Source: a bacterium (GTDB lineage: Bacteria; JAMCPX01). From it: DNA of 25,989 bases. The DNA lies in assembly GCA_021789095.1 (NCBI GenBank), contig JAJYJX010000010.1, positions 1 to 25,989 on the forward strand. The letters run 5' to 3'. Under the pieces are notes generated by a model. That model was given only the letters and a program-made list of their open reading frames with translations, did not search any database and had not been told where the DNA came from. A program made the position numbers and the translations under genes. Every line of letters begins with the position of its first letter. Position 1 is the stretch's first letter. Shown here piece by piece: positions 16,358 through 22,735 of the stretch.

Positions 16358-17437
16358 CTAAGGAACGATTAGTGTAAACGGCACTACTGTCTCGGCAAAA
16401 ATCGGCAAGCGAGTATCGGTCATTGCTCTCATATTAAGTCCGTCGAAGTCCACATCGGGATCGTAAATCGTAATTTTTTCCTGATAAGTACCGCTCGCAA
16501 GACTACCGTCGTTGCAAATCATAAGCGGCATTTGGAAGCTTTGTCCCGGACTAACAATTTCGGGCCACTGGCAATAACCATAACCATTGCAAGACATTAT
16601 ATCGTAGGTATTGACCGTCCCAAAATTCAAGCTTACGGGTTGATCTGAATAAGAAAAATAGACCAGCTGACCCGGCGATATTGAGTTGATTATATCACCA
16701 CTCGTTATGCTCTTGGATGTAGTCGTAAAAAAACTATCTACAAAGGTGATTGTTTGCCCGGAAACGCATTGATTGACCCCCGAAGGCAATGTTATGGTTA
16801 ACTTGCTGGAGACCGGAGTAATTACGTTGCCTGCGTCATCAAGATCGGCACTTATCTTATTCCCGTTTGCGTCAAATACGCTAAACAGTTGATAACGAGG
16901 ATAAATCGGAATCCCAGAACAGGAACCGCTTACGGTAAAAGTCTGATTTATGGTATTCGTCATTAATAGAATCGTGAGCGAAATAGTTCCGCTTCCAAAA
17001 TTACCAACTGCCGTTGGATAACCAAGATCGGGCATATGGCTGCCATCCCAGTAATCCTCTACTTTATCCACGCCATCCTCGCTATAGACATATTCTCCGG
17101 AACCACTGAGAACGCCGTATTTTGCAATGGTACTAAAGAAATCAGCGGCATTATTCATCGCATTAAGATCGGTCAGAAACGTACCTTGATCTCCGGCATA
17201 AGCATACTGAACCGGAGCATAGCTAACCGAATCCATAACTCCGCACGTGATCTGAAGAGACATTGTCAATGACTGAATGGTCTTATTTATGCTCTCCCGA
17301 TCTGATGCTGTGCTGCCATTACCGCCCGAACCGCAACCCGCAGCCACGATCGCTACCGCCAAAACCATCATCACGAAAAACGTTATTCTGTTCAGAAATT
17401 TCATACATTTCATATTGATTAGCAGGATCTTTTTCAT
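16358..17437 (-). CDS. Putative lipoprotein of unknown function linked to T2SS genes
   Basis: I do not recognise a named family. The 359-residue product has a signal peptide II-type N-terminus (basic MKFLNR, hydrophobic FFVMMVLAVAIV, then AAGC with C35 as the lipidated cysteine) followed by a GSGGNGS linker. The body looks like beta-rich extracytoplasmic sequence: Ser/Thr/Gly/Asn-rich, with further Cys residues that could pair (TCGVM, SGSCSG, NQCVSG, MSCNGYGYC, MICND). The ATG overlaps the gspN stop by 4 bp, so it is translated with the T2SS genes and may be a secretion accessory or surface protein. The following gene looks like a shortened paralogue. Confidence 0.7.
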   Translation of the reverse strand: MKKILLINMKCMKFLNRITFFVMMVLAVAIVAAGCGSGGNGSTASDRESINKTIQSLTMSLQITCGVMDSVSYAPVQYAYAGDQGTFLTDLNAMNNAADFFSTIAKYGVLSGSGEYVYSEDGVDKVEDYWDGSHMPDLGYPTAVGNFGSGTISLTILLMTNTINQTFTVSGSCSGIPIYPRYQLFSVFDANGNKISADLDDAGNVITPVSSKLTITLPSGVNQCVSGQTITFVDSFFTTTSKSITSGDIINSISPGQLVYFSYSDQPVSLNFGTVNTYDIMSCNGYGYCQWPEIVSPGQSFQMPLMICNDGSLASGTYQEKITIYDPDVDFDGLNMRAMTDTRLPIFAETVVPFTLIVP

Positions 17438-18369
17438 TGGTTAAACCTCGGAGCATTAAGATTTCCTGTAACGGATAGATTGAAGTAGCCTGATGCATCC
17501 CTTGTGAGCATGAAAAAGGGTATGGTCTTACGCATCTGCTGTTCCATCTCCGGTGTAGGATTGAACTTTAATTTAAGATTTAAAACACTGTTGCCTGCCG
17601 GATTTGCAAGTATGATACTTCCTTCAAGCTGTGAGTTTATATCTTTGCTTGCCTGGGTGGCATTCTGTATATCTACCCTGCCGTCCTTTACAAAGACCGG
17701 AAGGGAAATGTCTCCGAAGTTTATCTTGGGGAGTGTAAGGATGCCGGATAACGTGGAATGCCCCATGCTTGCATTCTTAATGTTTATAATACAGTTGCCG
17801 CTGTCTCTTGCAGCGTTGTCTAACGATCCCTTTATATTCCATTTTACATTGAGTATGCCATCCATATTCAACCCATAGTTGCTTTTTAGCAGAGAGTACC
17901 GGTCTATGTATATGTTCTTGATCACACCGTCGAAGTAAAAATCTGTTTTTTTGCTCCCCATTTCAAGAGAGGCCTGGCCGTTGTAAAGTGCTGCATGGAT
18001 CTTAAATGCAAGCCACCCTTTAAAAAGGGATAACACTGCCGGGGTAAGCTCAAAGGTGTGTGCCTCAAGTACAGGGCTTTCATTATCTCCTGTCTTTTTT
18101 GTGATGAGTACGTCGGTCAGTTTAAGACCTATAGGGAAGGCTCCTTCTGATTTTTTTACGCTCATGTCCATTGTTGTTTTACTTTTTATTTCATTGCTCA
18201 ATATGGTTGAAATTTCATTATAGGGGAACAGAAACCATAAAAAGATAAAGTAAAAAACGATAACAACTGTCAGGTATGCAAAAGCCTTTGCAAGTGCCCA
18301 TTTGTTCTCTGCAAGGAAATCTCTCAAAGAAAAGGAAAAAAACTTTACCTTTTGCCAGAATTTATTCAT
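17434..18369 (-). CDS. gspN: Type II secretion system protein N (GspN-type)
   Basis: The 311-residue product has one N-terminal membrane helix (about residues 28-48, VVIVFYFIFLWFLFP). A periplasmic part follows with the GspN/AsmA-like beta pattern: early KLTDVLITKK, AHTFELTPAVLSLFKGWLAF, and a late GSIILANPAGNSVLNLKLKF with a C-terminal GYFNLSVTGNLNAPRF. Deltaproteobacterial-type GspN proteins of this length are associated with the T2SS inner-membrane platform. It is translationally coupled on both sides (4-bp overlaps with gspM and the lipoprotein gene). Its position after gspL and gspM supports the call; the rest of the T2SS is not in the window. Confidence 0.8.
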   Translation of the reverse strand: MNKFWQKVKFFSFSLRDFLAENKWALAKAFAYLTVVIVFYFIFLWFLFPYNEISTILSNEIKSKTTMDMSVKKSEGAFPIGLKLTDVLITKKTGDNESPVLEAHTFELTPAVLSLFKGWLAFKIHAALYNGQASLEMGSKKTDFYFDGVIKNIYIDRYSLLKSNYGLNMDGILNVKWNIKGSLDNAARDSGNCIINIKNASMGHSTLSGILTLPKINFGDISLPVFVKDGRVDIQNATQASKDINSQLEGSIILANPAGNSVLNLKLKFNPTPEMEQQMRKTIPFFMLTRDASGYFNLSVTGNLNAPRFNQ

Positions 18370-18923
18370 TGGGGGGATCCGGGTATTATGACCTGCAGGC
18401 CTATATCCAGCAGGGACGGATTATTATACGATACTCTTGCATTCAGCCTTTTTATCTTTAACTGGTACTTGCCGCCCAGTTCTATCTTGAACAGAAGATT
18501 GTTGAGCTGATAAAGGCTTATGCCCTTGAGTCTTACATCGACATAAGATGTGCTGGTATCTGATGATGTTCTTGGCTGTATGGAATCGTATGATACACCT
18601 GCTGCGTTTGCAATGCCTTCGAGGTATGTCATTATGGAAAAATCCTTTGGTACACTTTCGTTACCGCGCAGCAGCAATTCATATTTCTTGTGTTCACTGT
18701 ATAATTTCTGCATTTCGGCCAGGCCTGTCCTCTCATCCTGCACTTCCTTTTTCAGCCTTACGCTGCTGCGGTATACCGGTGTGATCAGGGCGAGATCCAG
18801 TATAACAAATGCAGTCAGCAGCAAAGCGCCGGTTAAAAGCCATTTCTCCCTCCTGTTGAGCCGGCTGAACCCGCTTTTTATTTCTGAAAGAATATCGAAT
18901 TTTTTAAAAAAATTGTTTATCAT
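18366..18923 (-). CDS. gspM: Type II secretion system protein M (GspM-type)
   Basis: The short 185-residue product has a cytoplasmic N-terminus (KSGFSRLNRREKWL), one membrane helix (about 28-50, TGALLLTAFVILDLALI) and a coiled-coil stretch. A ferredoxin-like periplasmic domain follows (VSYDSIQPR, LKGISLYQLNNLLFKIE, LKIKRLNARV). GspM is a bitopic partner of GspL in the T2SS assembly platform and resembles PilO. It overlaps both gspL and gspN by 4 bp. Sequence conservation in this family is low, so the call rests on topology, fold pattern and position. Confidence 0.82.
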   Translation of the reverse strand: MINNFFKKFDILSEIKSGFSRLNRREKWLLTGALLLTAFVILDLALITPVYRSSVRLKKEVQDERTGLAEMQKLYSEHKKYELLLRGNESVPKDFSIMTYLEGIANAAGVSYDSIQPRTSSDTSTSYVDVRLKGISLYQLNNLLFKIELGGKYQLKIKRLNARVSYNNPSLLDIGLQVIIPGSPQ

Positions 18924-20371
18924 TTCAATGTTATACTGAGCTGAAATTCAAAACTCTTCTGGTCTGCCGACTTGCTGGTATCAATAACCTTTACGTCCTT
19001 TATGCTGCTGGAATTCTTAATGCCTGCCACTATTTTATCGACCCCATCAAGGGTGGGTGTTCTTCCTCTCAGCGTTATCTGTTCAGGATCAATGGACAAC
19101 TCCGTCACGTCAACCTTTACCTCTTTCGGTATACCTGTGCTGATTTCCCTTAATATCTCTATGACAGGTACTGAACCGGATAAATTTTCAGCTTTTTTCT
19201 TTTCTTTCGACACGAGGTAGCGCATGGTTCCGAGAGGATCCCCCATTGAAGGCTCATCCGAGAAGGCATTCTTAAACACCTGCAGCATTTTGTTATCCAG
19301 TGTATGCTTCTTGTGGTTAAGGCTTATATAGCCGTAAGCCATATTGATGATAAACATGAATAGAAGCAGACATGCGATGCCGAGTGTGGCAATCAACCTG
19401 CCCTTTATCTGCTCTATGGCGCGCTGGAATTGAAAAGATCCCTTCCTTAAGTTTATAAGATTGCGCGGTTTTCTCATGATATTTCTTAATGTAAGAGCGA
19501 ATGCAAGGGTATACTCCTGTCCTACGGGTATGTTTTCATCTGTCGCAGCTCTGACAATGTCGTTGAGGGGCAGGGAAAATGTCTGGAGCTCAAGCTGTTT
19601 TTCAAATAAGGGGGCTTTATCGGAAAACCTGCCGGCAAATACAGCAGAACTTATGTTTGTATTAAATCTTTTTTCCACCATACTTAGGGAAAGCTTCAGT
19701 TCGTTTATAAAGGCAGATTTTACCTTTTCATTCATAGTGTCTTTATCTGTAGTTAACTCCATCATGGGAGCACTCATTTTGATGTCCCTTGCTATGAACA
19801 GACCATTGCCGTTGATGAAAGAAACAGAGGTGTGCGCATGACCGATATCTATAATCACGAATGGTTCAACCAGTTTTATATAGGTAGAGAGATTAGAATA
19901 TGCACAGTGTGAAATATCGATTATGTTAGGGTCCAGACCAACCCGCAGCAGTGCATCCAGCCATTGTTTTATTGCATCGGTACTCAGGGCAAATGTAATT
20001 GCAGACGCCTTTGTGCCCTCTTTACCGATCGTATTGTAATCCATTACCGCCTCTTCAAGGCTGTACGGACTTACCTCTTCAAGCTCAGGACCTATTGCCT
20101 GGGATATAAGCTTGTCCTCTGTAAACGGTACCGAGATTGTGTGCACGGATACGATATCAGACGGAATGCCTGCAATCACATCTGATGATGAAATCCCTTC
20201 AATTGAAAAGAATTCCTTGAGGCCTTCGATATTCGTGTCAGAGAGAAGCCCGGTGTTCTCAGGAAACACAAACTCCTTCGATACAATGTGCTCAATGCCC
20301 CTTATGGTTGTTTTTAAGCCAACCATTTTTACCGAGTATCTTCCGATGTCAATGCCAAATATAGCGCCCAT
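18920..20371 (-). CDS. gspL: Type II secretion system protein L (GspL, PilM/PilN-like)
   Basis: The 483-residue product joins a cytoplasmic actin-like (PilM-type) domain to a PilN-like periplasmic domain through one membrane helix (about 325-348, LIATLGIACLLLFMFIINMAYGYI). Actin-fold motifs are IFGIDIGRYSVKMVGL at the N-terminus and VIIDIGHAHTSVSFI (172-186). The periplasmic part (about 385-483) has VPVIEILREISTGIPKEV and ITLRGRTP typical of PilN/GspL. GspL docks the GspE ATPase to the inner-membrane platform. It starts 6 nt after the accA stop and overlaps gspM by 4 bp. A pilus PilM-N protein is the alternative, but the order L-M-N favours T2SS. Confidence 0.85.
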   Translation of the reverse strand: MGAIFGIDIGRYSVKMVGLKTTIRGIEHIVSKEFVFPENTGLLSDTNIEGLKEFFSIEGISSSDVIAGIPSDIVSVHTISVPFTEDKLISQAIGPELEEVSPYSLEEAVMDYNTIGKEGTKASAITFALSTDAIKQWLDALLRVGLDPNIIDISHCAYSNLSTYIKLVEPFVIIDIGHAHTSVSFINGNGLFIARDIKMSAPMMELTTDKDTMNEKVKSAFINELKLSLSMVEKRFNTNISSAVFAGRFSDKAPLFEKQLELQTFSLPLNDIVRAATDENIPVGQEYTLAFALTLRNIMRKPRNLINLRKGSFQFQRAIEQIKGRLIATLGIACLLLFMFIINMAYGYISLNHKKHTLDNKMLQVFKNAFSDEPSMGDPLGTMRYLVSKEKKKAENLSGSVPVIEILREISTGIPKEVKVDVTELSIDPEQITLRGRTPTLDGVDKIVAGIKNSSSIKDVKVIDTSKSADQKSFEFQLSITLK

Positions 20372-20377
20372 AAATAT

Positions 20378-21343
20378 CTATTTCCCGATTTCCCTGAACT
20401 GCCCCATGGATCTATACCTGCTGTAGCGGTTTTTAACAAGTTCATCCGCGGGTATGGATTTAAGTTCTGCGAGTGCACTGATCAGGGCCTCTTTTATGGT
20501 CTGCGCCATTGACTTGGGATCATTATGTGCACCTCCCGCAGGTTCTTTTAAGATTTCATCAGCGATGCCCATCCGCTTCAAATCATCCGCGGTCATCTTT
20601 AAAGCATCAGCTGCCTGAGGGGCTTTTGATTGATCCTTCCACAATATGGCAGCGCATCCTTCCGGAGATATAACGGAATATACCGCATATTCCAGTATAA
20701 ACATTTTATCTACAAGACCTATTGCCAGGGCTCCTCCGCTGCTCCCTTCGCCTATTATACAGCCTATCGTAGGGACTGTGATACCCGCCAGTTTCAGAAT
20801 TGATTCTGATATTGCTTCTGCCTGCCCGCGCTCCTCGGCACCTATGCCGGGATATGCTCCGGGAGTGTCGATAAAGGTAACGATGGGTATGCCGAACTTC
20901 TGTGCAATGTCCATTGCGCGCATTGCCTTCCTGTACCCTTCAGGATGAGGCATTCCAAAATTCCTCAATACCCTGTCCTTTGAGCCTCTGCCCTTCTGTT
21001 CACCTATGAAAACAACCCGCTGATCATTGAGCAGTCCTATGCCGGATACAATGGCAGTATCATCCTTGAACCGCCTGTCGCCGTGTATTTCGACAAATTC
21101 ATTGGAAATGAGGTATATGTAATCGTACGTGTATGGCCTTTCAGGATGCCTTGAAAGCTGAACGATTTTCCATGCACTGAGATTGGAAAAGGTTTCTTCC
21201 CGAAGCTTTTTGACCTTTTTCTCCAGTCTTGCTATCTCATCAGAAAGATCTATGCCCTCTGATGCGGAAAGCTGCCTGAATTCTTCTATCTTTTTTTCCA
21301 GCTCATAAATAGGTTTTTCAAAATCAAGCGGTTGATGGATCAT
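20378..21343 (-). CDS. accA: Acetyl-CoA carboxylase carboxyltransferase subunit alpha
   Basis: AccA works with AccD to transfer carboxyl from biotin to acetyl-CoA, making malonyl-CoA for fatty acid synthesis. The 321-residue product starts with the family's LDFEKPIYELEKKIEE. It contains HPERPYTYDYI, FIGEQKGRGSKDR, FGMPHPEGYRKAMR, DTPGAYPGIGAEERGQAEAI, and GEGSSGGALAIG followed by SPEGCAAILWKD, all intact. No accD is in the window. It is first in a close-packed run with gspL, gspM and gspN, an unusual partner set for a metabolic enzyme. No obvious Shine-Dalgarno sequence precedes the ATG. Confidence 0.97.
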   Translation of the reverse strand: MIHQPLDFEKPIYELEKKIEEFRQLSASEGIDLSDEIARLEKKVKKLREETFSNLSAWKIVQLSRHPERPYTYDYIYLISNEFVEIHGDRRFKDDTAIVSGIGLLNDQRVVFIGEQKGRGSKDRVLRNFGMPHPEGYRKAMRAMDIAQKFGIPIVTFIDTPGAYPGIGAEERGQAEAISESILKLAGITVPTIGCIIGEGSSGGALAIGLVDKMFILEYAVYSVISPEGCAAILWKDQSKAPQAADALKMTADDLKRMGIADEILKEPAGGAHNDPKSMAQTIKEALISALAELKSIPADELVKNRYSRYRSMGQFREIGK

Positions 21344-21351
21344 ATTTTATA

Positions 21352-21380
21352 AAGATAACATCCAGTTTAAACGGCGTCAA
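21352..21380 (-). promoter_or_regulatory. Candidate accA promoter
   Basis: On the minus strand, TTGACG (21380-21375), a 17-bp spacer and TATCTT (21357-21352) precede the accA ATG at 21343. The -10 match is only four of six and would leave a leader of a few bases, which fits the lack of a ribosome site but may be chance. Confidence 0.25.
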
Positions 21381-21447
21381 TAACAAGGATAAGCAGTGTT
21401 TGAAAAAGACCCCCGGTGCAGTAATATTTATCCCGAAAGAATACCTT

Positions 21448-21508
21448 AAACAGTCTTGACACTGTTTCAGAGTGTGTGCTACTGAAGATAGAATAATAAT
21501 AAAGGAGG
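21448..21508 (+). promoter_or_regulatory. Control region of the receiver-protein gene: inverted repeat, -35 box and ribosome site
   Basis: A perfect 7-bp inverted repeat, AAACAGT (21448-21454) and ACTGTTT (21461-21467) with a 6-bp centre, overlaps a consensus TTGACA (21456-21461). A -10 box is less clear; TACTGA 18 bp downstream is the nearest candidate. A strong ribosome site, AAAGGAGG (21501-21508), lies 4 nt before the ATG. The repeat has the size and position of an operator. Confidence 0.4.
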
Positions 21509-21512
21509 ACGT

Positions 21513-22664
21513 ATGAGTAAAAAGATTTTACTCGCAGATGATTCGATAACTATTCAGAAAGTTATATCGATAACCTTTTCATCTCCCGATTACGAAATTA
21601 CAATTGTTGATAACGGCAATGACGCGATAAAGAAGGCAGGAGATGTGAAACCCGATATTATACTTACTGACATAGTTATGCCGGGTAAAAACGGATACGA
21701 AGTATGCGATGCCGTTAAGGGTAATCCTGCTTTACAGAACATTCCCGTCCTCCTTCTTACTGGTGCTTTTGAAGCGTTTGATGAACAGAAAGCAAAACAG
21801 TCGGGTGCGGATGCATGGTTGTCCAAGCCGTTTGAAACACAGGCACTTATAGATAAGGTTAATACGTTATTGTCAAAACCTGCAGTGAAGAAGCCTGCAG
21901 AGGCAAGGCCGCCGGTCTCAAGGCCGGCACCCACTCCTCCGCCGACATCCAGGCCCGGGGTTCCGCCTCCACCCCCTCCCAGAAGGCCTGCTGCCGCTGC
22001 CCCGGCACCGCCGCCTCCACCGCGACCAGCACAGCCAAAACCGAAAGAAAGAGTAGAAGAGATAAGGGAGCTGTCAGAGGCAGAGTCATTCGAGGTAACA
22101 GGAGATACCATAGGCGATGAGAGCGGCTGGGAAACCGTACCGTTCGGTGAAGAAGCCTCCACCGGGGTAAAAGAGAAACAAGAAGGGATCGAGGTCGAAG
22201 AATTTCCGGGGGAGAAACTGTCATCCGAACAGTTTATGGAGGAATCCAAACCTTCTGAATTATCAGAAACGTCTGAAGAACTTTCTGTAGGATTCGGGGA
22301 TCTGGAAGAAGCCATGGAAGAAGAGGTAAAACCCGGGGAACCTGCCCCTGTCCAGGAACAGTATGAGCAAACTTTTGAAGAAAGGGAAATTTCACGGCCG
22401 CTTGAAGAGCATGGTGTAACTCAAAGAGAAGTGTCTCCTACCGCCGGATTAAGAAAAGAAGAGCTTCTCGAGCAGACATCAAGAAAGATAGACAGCATGC
22501 TGAAACAGATACTGCCGGATGCAGTGAAACAGGCAGTGGAGAATAAAATCGATGAGTTGGTAAGAGAGGTTGCAGAAAAAATCATATGGGAAGTGGTACC
22601 CGCCCTGACAGAGACGATGATCAAAGAAGAGATACAGAGACTAAAAGCAAAGAAAAAACCTTAA
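21513..22664 (+). CDS. Receiver-domain (CheY-like) protein with Pro-rich linker and helical C-terminus
   Basis: Residues 1-120 of the 383 form a complete receiver domain: acidic pair D9/D10, phosphoacceptor D53 (ILTDIVMPGKNGYE), T83 (LLLTGA) and K105 (LSKPF). A Pro-rich stretch (about 125-180) and a long Glu/Ser-rich acidic stretch (about 183-315) follow. The end is a helical segment (about 320-383) with IDSMLKQILPDAVKQAVENK and a VAEKIIWEVVPALTE motif. No DNA-binding or enzymatic output domain is visible, so output by protein contact or polar localisation is likely. I have seen this kind of ending in deltaproteobacterial receiver proteins but cannot name the family. It precedes valS on the same strand; no sensor kinase is nearby. 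Confidence 0.85.
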   Translation: MSKKILLADDSITIQKVISITFSSPDYEITIVDNGNDAIKKAGDVKPDIILTDIVMPGKNGYEVCDAVKGNPALQNIPVLLLTGAFEAFDEQKAKQSGADAWLSKPFETQALIDKVNTLLSKPAVKKPAEARPPVSRPAPTPPPTSRPGVPPPPPPRRPAAAAPAPPPPPRPAQPKPKERVEEIRELSEAESFEVTGDTIGDESGWETVPFGEEASTGVKEKQEGIEVEEFPGEKLSSEQFMEESKPSELSETSEELSVGFGDLEEAMEEEVKPGEPAPVQEQYEQTFEEREISRPLEEHGVTQREVSPTAGLRKEELLEQTSRKIDSMLKQILPDAVKQAVENKIDELVREVAEKIIWEVVPALTETMIKEEIQRLKAKKKP

Positions 22665-22735
22665 AACACCTCCAAGCACACCACCTTTACAGGCATCTCG
22701 TACTCCGTTTTTCGGGAATGCAGTAATATTTTATT
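22665..22735 (+). other. Spacer before valS
   Basis: A 71-bp gap with no clear hairpin, T-box signature or Shine-Dalgarno sequence. The last part (22719-22731) repeats 13 bp found at 21417-21429 upstream of the receiver-protein gene. Confidence 0.4.

Noticed and set aside
21590-22315. 241-codon minus-strand frame with a Gly-rich centre
   Set aside because: The Gly run is the reverse complement of the Pro-rich linker of the receiver protein; it is a shadow frame.
22665-22735. T-box riboswitch upstream of valS
   Set aside because: The gap is only 71 bp and lacks the conserved T-box sequence and a terminator hairpin.
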